Positions 45,214 to 56,400 of a stretch of DNA of 64,000 nt are shown piece by piece. Source of the DNA: Agaricus subrufescens (taxonomy: Eukaryota; Basidiomycota; Agaricomycetes; Agaricales; Agaricaceae); assembly GCA_029945375.1 (NCBI GenBank), contig JAQOTE010000037.1, positions 62,001 through 126,000 on the forward strand, given 5' to 3'. Each line of letters starts with the position of its first letter. Position 1 is the stretch's first letter. A program made the position numbers and the translations under genes. A model generated the notes under the pieces. It did no database searches. It saw only the letters and a program-made list of their open reading frames with translations, and was not told the origin of the DNA.

Positions 45214-47030
45214 TCACTTTGTGCGAGGTGCCTGATTCTTGTCAGTCACGGGACCCGTCTGCTTCGGTGGTCTTTTAGAGCGTGCTGAAGCCCGAATAGG
45301 CTGTGTGTTTGATTTTCCTTGCCTTGGGCGTGGCTTCCGAGTTCCCACTGGAACAGGTAAGTCATCGGGGGAGGGGACTGGAGCCTCAGTTGACGAGACA
45401 TTTTGATTGGCTGGTAAAGCCCGGGAAGAGCCAGAGTCTGAGTCATCGAGTCGTGTGGAGGTGGAGTCAAGTGCAGGGGTGTGCACGGCGTCTCCGAGGG
45501 CAGGGATGGGCTCAGGCAGAGGTGCTGGTGCAAAGGAGGGGGCGCGTACAAGAGCGGGAATGGGTTCTGGTAGAGATATGGGCGCGGATGATTGGGCGTG
45601 CTTGAAGGCATGGCCAGGATCCAGAACAGAGGGAGGGGTTGGCTCGGGACTTGGCACAGGGGTGGGTACATGCTCAGGGGTAGGGATGCGGCCAGGGATA
45701 AAGGTAGGCTCGGGCAGAGGTAATAACTCGGAGAGAGGCTCGGGGGAAGGCACAGGGATGGGAGCCGGTTCAGGGAGAGGCACAGGGATGGGAGCCGGCT
45801 CAGGGAGAGGCACAGGGTTGGGAGCCAGCTCGGGGAGAGAGATGAGGGCAGGGGAAAGTGCCCGGGGATTAGCTTCTTGGCCGAGAGAAGTCGACGTAAT
45901 AGCCTTGTTTGTAGCCACTCCTGTTCTGTAAAAATCATGATTAAGAAGTTCATTATGCGAGAAAGAAAAGTGTTTTACTCCGCTGTTGATGTTGAAGGGG
46001 TGCCGCTACCGTCGGAGGTAGCATCTGATACTTCATGTACTAGAAAAAAATCGGTGAGGAACTGTTCATCAGTAATAGTAGCCTTCAGCTTACAAGGGAG
46101 AGCTATATCAGCCAGAGTTGCAAGATAGCCACTCAGGTGGGCGTCATACCGCTCATTGAAGGGGCTACAGTGTGCAATGTAATCATTATCATTGCTGACA
46201 AAAAACCTGAGGATACTCTCAGCGAGATTCTTTCGCAGTAAGTGTGACTCACTTGTGTTCCTTTATTTGATTCGAGCAATGTCGATAGGCCATCGTGATA
46301 AAAACTATTGCATCACCGTATTCCCTTCGTTCCCATCCTAGAAGGCGTCGAACAGCTTCACTAGCCTTATCACATAGTTCGCCTTGCGAGCTGTGTAACG
46401 TTTAGCATGAACAAGTAGATACGAATTAATCAGACGTACGCAAGTATTTCCGCTCGTGTGGGAGGTTCGGCACGTCTCATGGCATCTTCTTTAAGCTGAG
46501 CTTTAAGGGCGGAACGTTCCGCCGCAGATAACGTTTCTACTCGATCCGTGACCGCTTGATTCCACTTCGCTATATATGTATCAGGTACGTTGGGATTAGG
46601 CTCCTTCGCTGTGAGGGTAAGTTCGTCCTTGTGTTGGTTGATGACCAGGTCTCTGATACAGGGAGCTCTGGAAGACTCGGATCCCGTGTTGATTCTTTCC
46701 TGCACAGGTTTGCGTCGAATGCTGATACCATGTTTGGTACATTGGTTCTTGTACCAGTTGTGTATTTGCTACTCCAGATCATTAGTGTACTATAATACCT
46801 AGGTTCAGAATATTACATACTGCGTTTTCCTGTGAAGTTGTCTGGCGCGTCTTACAGAAATGAGGAATAGCGACGCCGTCAACCCACGCAGTGAGATTAG
46901 ACCATGCCATTGTCCCTGGCTTCGAGTCAATACCCCTACGCATGTCAAAACAGTCGTCCAGCATTTCCGCAAGTACGACTTTATCCGCATGACTGAGAGC
47001 TTTCAAACCTGCGGAGTTCTTTCTGCCCAT
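45214..47030 (-). CDS. uncharacterised spliced protein with proline-rich repeat region
   Basis: Supported exons are 46821-47030 (MGRKNSAG start), 46440-46768, about 46234-46390, and a following exon starting after the CTCAG acceptor. The C-terminal exon ends with the stop at 45214. The junction of exons 1 and 2 gives ENA-QIHNWYKNQ, resembling the W-[FY]-x-N segment seen near the N-terminus of large Agaricomycete families of unknown function. The C-terminal exon has imperfect repeats of PLPEPAPIPVP and a basic end (SARSKRPPKQ). Junctions between 45920 and 46130 are uncertain. I do not recognise a function. It could belong to a mobile-element-associated family, but I saw no terminal repeats around it. 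Confidence 0.5.
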
Positions 47031-47467
47031 GGTAGAGAAGGTTTCAGAGAAGCAGGCACGCGTCGAAGGAGAAAGTGTGGACTGAGGGACAAGATAGAAA
47101 ATTGGGGCGACAGGAGTGGAAGGAAAAAGTGGGCGACGTTCAAATCCAATTACACGTATAAGTCTTAACAGTCAGTCCTGGAAAAGCCTACGAATATATT
47201 CTCATATAAGGACTAGTACGAACATGTGGTTGCCAAATTTTCCCAATATCTCACTTAAGATCCTAGCATCTACCAGAGATGACCACGAAATTTGATAGAT
47301 TTTCGTACGATTGCCTGTTTTACTGCTCAAAATTTGGTATCTGAGATATAGTTTGCCTATACACACCATCGTTAACCCCTCCGTCTTCCATTGGTGTACG
47401 TCAAACGGCCATAGATCTTGAAATCTTCATTGAGTTGCTCATATCCGACTGAGGGTGAACCTGCCGC
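47031..47467. other. upstream flank of the proline-rich gene
   Basis: About 440 bp between the start codon at 47030 and the LTR. The inserted element lies in what was probably this gene's promoter side. No other feature was seen. Confidence 0.4.
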
Positions 47468-48818
47468 TGTAGAGGTAGTAAATGAAACGTTAAGGGTGTA
47501 GCTAGTTTAATAAACACACCACACTTCACTAACTAGTACTCGTAAATGCAAGTTCGTGGGGAGATGTTCAAGAGAAAAGGTTATTTCGAAGTTAAAGTTA
47601 ATAAAGAAGGAATTCCAAATAAAAGAATCCTCAAACTTGTTCTAGCTACGAACGGGCCGAAGGGCTACGTGAACTTTGAACTCTAGCTACTGCGTTGTAG
47701 CCAAACTAAGTCGCACCAATGACGTTTAATGAGGAGCTGCGATGATCTAACTCGCCAGTTATCCACCGACTCCGCAATTACAACTCAAACTAGCACCGAC
47801 TTACACCTCTGCTGGATATAAGCGTGCGATGGTAGCCTAGCTAGTCTCTTAAACTATCGTATCACTGTCAACCTAGTGAATTCTCTGAACGGGTAGCGTC
47901 TCCGACGTGAACTGCTGAACTAGTCTGAGTTTTTCTAGAAGCTCTCTCGCAAGCTAGTTGTTATTCACTTATTAGATCGCTACTTTACAAATCACGATCC
48001 TCAAAGCTAGACGTGGGCCGGAGATTGCTTGCCTTTCTTGACGCTAGCTAGAGGGTTTTTATATTCACATTATGCGTACAAATATTAACAAAGTAGTTCT
48101 ACTATTACTAAGGGTATCATATGGACTGGGCTGAGGGTACGGATAGATCCTATCCGCACCAATCATCATGGTTGGAGCAGGTGCTGCCTGACGTCGCTTA
48201 GCACCTTACCCCTTCCAACTAACAATGGTAGCTAGTCCCCATTGTGCTACCCCTGGCATCCACATGGGTACGTTGTCAGGTTTCAGAATGCCGAAGGCCG
48301 CTTGGCTGAACGTTCTATCCGTTCAGATTCGTTATCGATATGTGATGAGAATCCTAATCGGTGATATGTCCGGCTAGCTAGTGGGTCCACGATAATCTGA
48401 TGGGATTTCAGCTCGCTAGTTTGCGTGATAGCCGTTCCCTGTCCGAGCCGATGTCTTCTGCGGGTCAACTGCTTCGAATAGTATATCTCGGGAGGAGTGA
48501 TCTGTAGTTTCGCTAAGCATAAATCGACGTTTCGTCTAGGTAGTTAGAGCGTCATCGTCGTATTTCGGCCTAATTAGTTGTCACCACCAGATCTAATGCC
48601 TCTACTCGGATCATTCCTGGTAGCTAGTGACTATATTTGCCTTACACGGTACAGTTTTCCCGTATAAGAGTCAAGGCGGATTTATCAGACTACGAGAGAT
48701 ACTATTGAGGTGTCGAGAGATGGTTAGGTTCTGACCCTGCACCTTGGCTAGTGGGTGTTATACCCTTGTAAATACTAGCTAGTACATTTCTACGCGTAAA
48801 ACGGCGCGGGCCGTATCA
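47468..48818 (-). repeat. 3' LTR of Gypsy element 2
   Basis: 1351 bp starting TGTAGAGGTAG and ending GGGCCGTATCA. By hand count it contains about 23 CTAG tetranucleotides. A 61-codon minus frame inside it (48283-48468) is present in both LTRs but has no features of a gene. Confidence 0.93.
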
Positions 48819-49433
48819 TCTCCCCCTCACTATAAGCTGACTGTCCCCAGTCATCGAACTGCTGGATATTTCTGAGTTTATCGGGGCTGTTGCCATGCTT
48901 CTGGTATACTGACTTGTGCCTACGCGAATCCCTCGGGTGCTTTTAGCCACACGTGTTGCTGATGTTTTAGGAACTAGCGGTCTGCCTGTCATTTTAACTA
49001 CGGGGTGCGGAATATTGGGTACACGTGGCGAATATTTTTAGATCTCGGACCTCGGGGTTAACTAGTTAGTTCCCGGGTTGGCGGATCCTCCATCGCTTGA
49101 TCGGACTCGCTATCTCCGCTTCTATTTTTATACCTTATCCTCCGTTCCTCGATAGCTACTGATTCTTCTGTCTTTTTACTGTCTAGCTCACTTGTGTAGA
49201 GACAGAAACATCGCTGTAACTGGTATGGATGGACAAAACAGCTCGTCCGTGCTTTTTGTCTCGTCCGATTTTAATCGTGTTCCTGCGATGGCATAGGATT
49301 AGGTAGGTGGCGTTGCTTTATTAGGTACGGCGGTTACGGGCTCGGCCAACTACCAACTCGGCCGGGAACGCCTTATATAAACGTTTCCTTGGCTTGGTAG
49401 CGTGTCCTTTGTTTCTTGCCTCCTGCTTCTACG
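48819..49433. other. internal noncoding part of Gypsy element 2 with TATA-like promoter for antisense gene A
   Basis: About 615 bp. It starts with the polypurine tract (minus strand, 48819-48829). A TATATAA box at 49374-49380 lies 54 bp before the start codon of antisense gene A, a suitable distance for a plus-strand promoter. Confidence 0.6.
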
Positions 49434-51220
49434 ATGCCTGCTGCTAAACCCAAGCCTCGCAAGTCTACTGTCGCCTCGAAGCCTCAAACTGCTCCCAAAT
49501 CTAAGTCTCGGCCCCATATCAAACAGGAAAAGGTCGCCGCTTCTTCTGCTACTACATCTGCCCCTCCGTCGGCGGCGCTTGTGGCTTTGAAGGCCTCTTT
49601 GACTGCAAAGACTGCTGCTCGCGTACTCGCACAAGCTCGCGCTGAGGAGACTGCCCTCGCCGAGAAACTGGCGAAGTTGCAAGCCGCTGAACCGGACCCT
49701 CTTCCCGTTGTTGAGGTAGAGGACCCCGTTGCTTCTGATCCGTGAGTCGATCCTTAGGATGATACTAACTAGGGATGCTATTGATTGTTCGGTGTCTAGC
49801 GAGGATTCCGCCGATGAAACTGCCGAAGGAAGCGTTGACGAATTGGCTAACGATTCTGCTGAGCGCCCAGCCCGCGGCCAGAAGCGCCCTCGTTCTGTTT
49901 CGCCTGAGGTGGTTTCCGCTAAAGCTCCTCGCACCTCTGCGCGTCAGTCTGCTGCCGCTTCCAAAATCAAAGCTACTCCTCCCGCTTCCACGTCCAAAAC
50001 AACCCTCCCTGCCAAAACGAAAGCTCCGAAGGCGGACCCTATCGAGCGTCGCAAAGGCGCCTTGCTTACTATCACTGAGAAGGCCAAATTCGATAAGAAA
50101 CACCCCCCCCCGGTTCGTGGCAGTGGTATGTTTTGAAGACTTCCGTTTCTTTTTAAACTAGTTTCGCTGATCTGCTCTTTTACAGGCTTACGTCGTAGCG
50201 ACGACTTAGTACGGGACTATGGTATTGTTGCTGGCACCCCCATCCTTGATCATACGGCTAGCCTCTTCACTATGGCTTCTGATATCTGCTCTCGTGCGGT
50301 CCCGGATGGCGGTTGTATCTCTTGTTTGTTGAATTTCAACATCTGTGATCATTCTTACGATACTCTTTCTGGTGAGACTCGGGCAGCGACGGCGGACGTG
50401 CGTGACGAACTCAGCGCTGCTATAGCTGGTGCTGCATGTTTAACTTGTCGCGCTAAAGGCCGTTCCCATTGCTCCCACAATAAGCCTGCGCCTGTGGTCC
50501 AATTCTTGGCCGAGGCCCTCCGTTCTCATGGTCTCTCTAGCGAGTCCTGTACGTCTTTTCTCTTTGGTCTTTTTCTGTACTGATTTTGTCGGTTTTACTT
50601 CTTTTCTAGCTCTTCGTGTTGCCGCGCGCAATCTTAGCGTTGGTTACACTCAATTGACGATGCAACAGAAGCTTCTGTCATTGTCCCAAGCTCGTCTTCT
50701 GTCTGATTGTGCCTGTCACGCCGCGGAGATTTTGCAAGCTCGAGCAGTGCATGCCCACGATCCCGATTATTTCGTCAACGCCCATCTCGTCAAGGATCGT
50801 TCGCAACTCGATACGCTTTTCGAGATTTGTGAACAATTCTTTCCGTCCCCTGGCGCCCCCGAAGCTTCTCATGAAGCCGCTCTTCGTCTCTATCAGGCTT
50901 ACGGCGACATGATGAACTTTATTCATGAGACCGACGACTTGCACCGTGGCGGTCATTACTGGAGTAACCTCCCGGAGAGGCCCCCCCTTCATGCTAGTTT
51001 TTCAACTCGTAATACGATGGCTCAGGAGATGCACTTTCGCCAGCCAACTGAGGCTTCTGAAGATTCTGTCAATGACGAACTTGCTGGAGAGGAGGCCGCC
51101 GATGAAGATGCTTCTGAAGAGGAGGTGGCCGCTGAGGCCGTCGTCCCCATTACCTCCTCTTCTCGCTCCTCGCCGTCCAAAGGCAAAGGCAAGGCTGTGG
51201 TGGACGAGTCTGCCGTTTGA
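49434..51220 (+). CDS. antisense accessory gene A of Gypsy element 2, 535 aa, four exons
   Basis: Exons 49434-49741, 49800-50125, 50186-50548 and 50610-51220 give 536 codons with stop; introns are 58-61 bp. The N-terminal third is Lys/Ala/Ser-rich and probably disordered, with an Ala/Glu/Lys helix (near residues 55-85) and a basic KRPRS stretch that could be a nuclear signal. The middle has two similar cysteine clusters, CISCLLNFNICDH and CLTCRAKGRSHCSH, that is CxxC-x6/7-CxH, likely zinc-binding. The C-terminal part is helical and then very acidic. I recognise no known family. It lies inside a retrotransposon but opposite to gag-pol. The frame, splice phases and upstream TATA box argue that it is a real gene. 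Confidence 0.75.
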
Positions 51221-52027
51221 TCGTCGTCTGCTGGTGGGGTCTCCATTTCTGCCACGGTTTCATTTTATTTTTCTGTCTTATCTTGCTGTTGTCTTGTTTT
51301 GAATCTGTACTTAACTCGGGTATCCACTCCCATCTCTGTCGTAGTTAAAGTACTGAATTCAAATTTCTGTTGTTCCGTTCCTAGCTTGTGTTTCCGCAAA
51401 CAGCTAGCTGGTGCCCTAATCGGATTCTTGATCCGTAACTACAACTTATCTCCTTCTGGTGGCAATTATTTCATCGCGTCATACCTTTGAGATTTCGCTC
51501 TGTTATTTGAAATTGGGCTATCTGTAATCCGATCGCTCCTCTTTTTAGAGTAGATCGGAAGCCGATCTCTTCCCAGCATTAGGCTGGTTGCTTTTCTGTC
51601 TTTTTGCGAGGTAAAGGTCTTGTATATTCCCTTGCTGCTTACGGCCTGGCCTGAAAAAACCTACGGAGGTTCTCTTTTACCCCTCCCCCCCACTATATGT
51701 TTAAGACGCCCTCGTCGAACACTTAGTGCATAAGTTGCCCTTGTGACACCAGCTAGCACGTCCTTTACAAGTGTGCAGGTCTAAGCGAATGCCGCTTACA
51801 TTTTTCCGAACTACCAAGTTACGTGCTCTGGAGCATGTGGTCGGTAGGTACCCGAGAAGTGAACAAGTCCCCCTACCCATGCTTTATTATCGCTCACTAG
51901 CTAGCAGGATGCCATGGGTCGAGTTCGCTTCGTATCTGATTTTGCTGGTCGAGGCGGCTATAAAAGAGGCCCTCCTCGGTTTATTTTCAGACATCGAACC
52001 GCCTACCCTACCCTCGATTCGCCCTAC
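51221..52027. other. spacer between antisense genes A and B
   Basis: About 800 bp. It contains the presumed 3' end of gene A and a TATAAAA box at 51959-51965, 63 bp before the chosen start of gene B. No further gene was seen. Confidence 0.5.
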
Positions 52028-53362
52028 ATGTCTTCGACCCCTTCCAATGCCCCTACTGGCCCTTCTGGCGGTTTACGTCCCGATACGCAACTAGCTAAGA
52101 CCGAGTTGGAAGATAATGTCACTAATTATCACCATCGCGTCAATCGCTACGAGTCGAAACAAACCACTCGAGGTTCTGTAGGCAATGCCTTGTCCCTGGT
52201 GCCTGATTCTGCTGTGCGTTGTGGCTAGCTTGTCCTATTTTAGTTTTATCTAACGATGCCATACAGACTGCCTTGCTACAGCAGCTCAAGTCCGATCCCG
52301 CAGCCGTTGACAAGCCCGAGATATTCAAATTGCTGGGCCGTACTAAACGCTGTTTCGACCACTGGCAGGACAATTTCGAAAAGGATTACAAGTATCCCAC
52401 TGTATACTCCAGGCTAGTTGAGATCCTGGAACAGAAGACTCGTACCAAGGGTCCCTCGTCCGGCAACGCCACCCCTGTATCCAATATCAGCACTAAAGGT
52501 TCCTCGGCTGGGTCTGAGGCGTCTAACGTCCCTCCTTCTAAAAAGGTAAACCTCTAGCTACTTGCTCTATTAGGTGCTGATGAGGATTCAGCGTCGTTAT
52601 GCTAAGACTATTAAGTCCTCTGCCACTGTCGAGAGTAGCGATAGCGGTAGCGAAGAGGAGGTCGTTGTCGTCCCTCCTCATAATGCTCCTAAGCTTCCTG
52701 CTACATCTAACGTAAGCTGATCTTCTTCTTGTTTCTTAACTAGTGGTTAATATCGCCCCTAGGCCATGGAGATCGACGATGATGGGTCTATTCCTTCTCT
52801 CGTCCCCACTGCCCCAGGTAGTGAAGCCTCTTCCGCCAGAACTCGAAGCAACTCTTGTTCTGCTGCGGTGCGTGCAACTAACTACTTCTGATATCGCACC
52901 CATTCCTGATTAGTCCTCTCTATCTGGTCGTTTCAGGGGCCATCTCCTATTCGTCCCCAGACGGTGCGTATTCCTTATGCCACTGTGCCCGGCTTGGATA
53001 CTAGTAGCTGGACTTACAAACGCGCTGTACAGCTCCTTACTGGTATGGGTACTGCGGCATCCATAACTGCCCCGTTACATTCTGGTGCGGTATCTGCTAC
53101 TAGCTAGTTTATGATCTGTACTGATGCATATCTATTAGGCAAAGGCCTTCTTAGTGTTGTACAAGGACTTGCCGCTTCCGCCCTCGAGGTCGACCATGCC
53201 GCCCTCAAGACCTCATCCAAGCACAACTTGGAGGCTAGATACTTGGTCACTAATGGCCAATTAGTTTCGGCTGCTCAGGACTTGGAAGTTTCTGTACGCC
53301 GTTACGAGTTCCTCGCACAACAACAAGATACTTTGACGGGTATGCTTAACAAGGGCACCTAA
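52028..53362 (+). CDS. antisense accessory gene B of Gypsy element 2, multi-exon
   Basis: The frame starts at ATG 52028 (MSSTPSNAP). A GT-AG intron (52173 to about 52243) joins it to VLSNDAIQTALLQQLK. It continues through LLGRTKRCFDHWQDNFEKDY and Ser-rich acidic stretches (SSDSGSEEEVVVVPP), then PSPIRPQTVRIPYATVPG, and ends with a helical segment (53143-53362) containing LEVSVRRYEFLAQQQD. About seven short exons are needed. The third junction (near 52546-52575) would be a very short intron and is uncertain. No family was recognised. The helical ends and acidic middle suggest a protein-interaction role, which is only a guess. It ends 125 bp before the pol stop on the other strand. Confidence 0.6.
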
Positions 53363-53487
53363 CTAGCTAGCCTAGCCCCTGTCCCTTTTCAAGGTTACTG
53401 TAGTAGTTCTGTACTTCTGAGACCGTCCTGTCCTTTCCGTTGAAGATCGTGTCCTAGCTAGTGTTTGTTTCGCAATCTAGCTTTTTG

Positions 53488-56400
53488 TTAAGTGGTTGAG
53501 ACTACTAGTTCGACGTCTTTTTCCTCATCTAAAGATCTCTCGAGCTCTTGCTTCTCTAACAACTCCAGTTCTTCCTCAGTAGCGTCCAAGAGGCCGCGAA
53601 CTTTATCGCTGAATACGATTTTTCGCCTAGCTAGATAGGGCACTATCCTGTAGGCTGCCACCTTATTCTGCCATACTGAGCCGTCATATTCTGCCACAAG
53701 GTATGCTCCTCCTTTAAGCCTTTTGACGATAACCACTGGACCTAAGTATCTAGTTTTCATTTTCCTGTCTGCTGACATTTCTATAGCCGAATTTCTTACT
53801 AGAGCCAAATCTCCTGGTCCTAGATTGAAATCTTTTATTTTATGTTTCATATCTTCTTCCAGCTGCAAGGCCCGTCGAAGTTTTTCTTCACTAATTCTCT
53901 GTCGCATTTCTTCTACATGCGAGATGTGCTTAGCTAGCGCTTGCGCCCGTAGCCCTAGCAATTCTGCCGTGGATATCATCTTATTAGGGTAGCTAACTAG
54001 CCATGTTGCTTCTTCTATATCCAGCGGGATGGTTGGTTGGGCCCCAGTTATCATGAAATATGGTGAGCAACCTGTGCCTTTTCTGACTGTTATCCGGTCG
54101 GCCCAGGTTACGTGGTGTAATACCCAGAACCATCGTTTCAGATCTCCTCCGGTAGCCTTGTAAAGCATCTGCCGCAGATCCCAATGCGGTCTCTCAATTG
54201 TCCCATTAGCTTGTGAGTTATATGGGGAGATAGCTACTCCTTTAATCCCATATTTCTCCTCTAGCCATCGGACTGCTTTCCTAAATGGGGCACCGTTATC
54301 TGTGACAATTTTGACTAAGCTACCCCATCGGCATATTATGTCTTCGAAGAGCCAAGCCCCAATAGACTTGGCATCTTCTTTTCGTAATGCTCTGGCTTCC
54401 ATCCATGATGAGAGCGCACACCTCCCATGCACTATATGTTTACAACCGTTGGAGGCTGTAGAGATATGTACCGTATCGGCATGCAGAATCTGAAATATCG
54501 ATGGTGTATGGGTTACTACTGGCGGTAGTTCCATTGCCATCTTCTGTCTAGCTTGACACAGGTGGCAGGACTTGACGTACCAGGCTACGTCGCCTTCCAT
54601 CTCTGGCCACCAGAATCTCTGCGATACTAGCTTGTTGGTTGCGTACACCCCTCGATGTCCTAACTTGTCATGACACTGTTTCATAATGTACATGCGCTGA
54701 TCGATTTCCACAACTAGCTGTGGGTTCCCGGTTCCTGATATCTTCCTAAATAGCCGTCCTTGATCGTCTATCCAGAAATGTGAGGCTGCCCTGATGAACC
54801 TCGCTTGTTCTGGGGACATTTTCGATGTATTGACATTACTAGGGTTACTAGCTAGCCATTCTTTTATTCGAGTTAATTGTCTGTCCTGCATCCTTGCTTC
54901 GGAAGTACGCCTATCTTGATCATAAGGATCTTCCTCCGCATTAATTTCGTCTGAATCGTCATCTACTGTCGGCCCTTCAGGTTCTTGATACGTAGCTTGT
55001 TCCTCCATGTCTGCTACGTTATTCAGAAATATCCTCAACGGATCCGGACAGTCTGCGGACTTAGCCATTTGTCGTCTCTGCTGTATTTCTGATTGTAAAA
55101 CCTGGTTAGCTTCTGCTATTGTTAACTGTAGCAGACTATCTTCGTTCATTATCTGCTGTATGAAGCCTGTTCTGTCATCAATTTCCTCAATGAAGTCCTC
55201 TAAAGGCAAGGGATCCTCATCATCCGGGTTTTCCTTTACTAGTTCGAAGTCTCCTTGGTCATCTTCTGACACATCGTCGAATCGCCGTTCTATGGGATCT
55301 CCCGGATACCATTTGCGTCTAGATAACCCATCGGGTCCAAAAGTCTTTCCTTTCTTATGGAGTAAAACTAATTGGAAATTAGTTCGGATATAATCCGCCC
55401 ATCTGTTAACTGTTGCATTAGGTAACTTGCCCGGATTGTTTAACATTCCATGTAGATATTTGGCGTCCGTCTCGACGATGAGATTTCTGCTTCCTCTGAG
55501 CAAATAAACTTCTTCTTCTAGCGCCATTCTAAGTCCACACAACTCTCTCTTAGGTTGTGAATACCTCTGCTGCCTTTCATCCATCAAGATAGAGTTGAAT
55601 TTCACATAATGGATAATCTTCGGATTTTCCTCATCCCTTTGATAGATGTAGTATCCCACCGCGCGCCAAGAGGAGTCAACGGCTAACACTATCGGCTGAG
55701 TACTTGGAAATTTAGGATTTCGGGTATGAAAGCAACTAGCTATGCTGTCTTTTAGTCTTTGCTGTGCTAGTTCCTGCTCTGGCCCCCATATAAACGGTAC
55801 ACCCTTCTTACAGATATTATATAAAGGTGCTGCCAAGGTCACAAAGTTAGGAATGTGATTTCGGCATTGTACTGCCGTCCCTAAGAATGCTCTGACATCT
55901 GTAGTGTCGGTACATTCCCCCCAACGGAGTATTTTCCCTATGGCATCCCTAGAAGGTTTCCTACCTTTATATGAGCACTCAAATCCTACGATCGTGATAT
56001 AATCTGCACATATCGTAGTCTTGGGACCGGAGAAGGTCCCTCCTGAATATTTCATTCGTTGTAGGATCCTATTAACTGTCTGTAGATGCTCGTATACGAA
56101 TCGTCTGATGCCATGGTTTTCTTTTAAAACCTCGTAGCTAGTAGTAGACCCATCTAGTTCGTATCTGGTAGCGGGTCCTCGAATAGGCACGTCATCTATA
56201 TAGGGCAACGTATACTGAGGGATCTCTTCTCTGAGTATAAAGGTCACGTCCTCATGAAAAATAGGAACCGAATTTGTCCATCCCATCGGCAAAGTTACTA
56301 GCCTGAGGGCTCCGAAGGGTGACTGAAACGTAGTGAGATCTCTGGATGAACTAGCTAGTTTACGGTTATCGTACCCGACCCACAGATCAAGTACTCCTGT

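Noticed and set aside
45246..45953. Leu/Ser-rich minus frame overlapping the proline-rich exon
   Set aside because: A frame shadow of the PLPEP repeats; the proline-rich frame has the family-like basic end.
45214..47467. Proline-rich gene plus palindromic array as one DNA transposon
   Set aside because: I could not find matching terminal inverted repeats or a target duplication at the right-hand side near 47030-47467.
48283..48468. 61-codon frame found in both LTRs of element 2
   Set aside because: Its identity in both places is explained by LTR identity; no gene features.
49350..49934. Arg/Ser-rich minus frame across gene A exon 1
   Set aside because: Shadow of the Ala/Lys-rich plus exon; it also crosses the TATA box and an intron of gene A.
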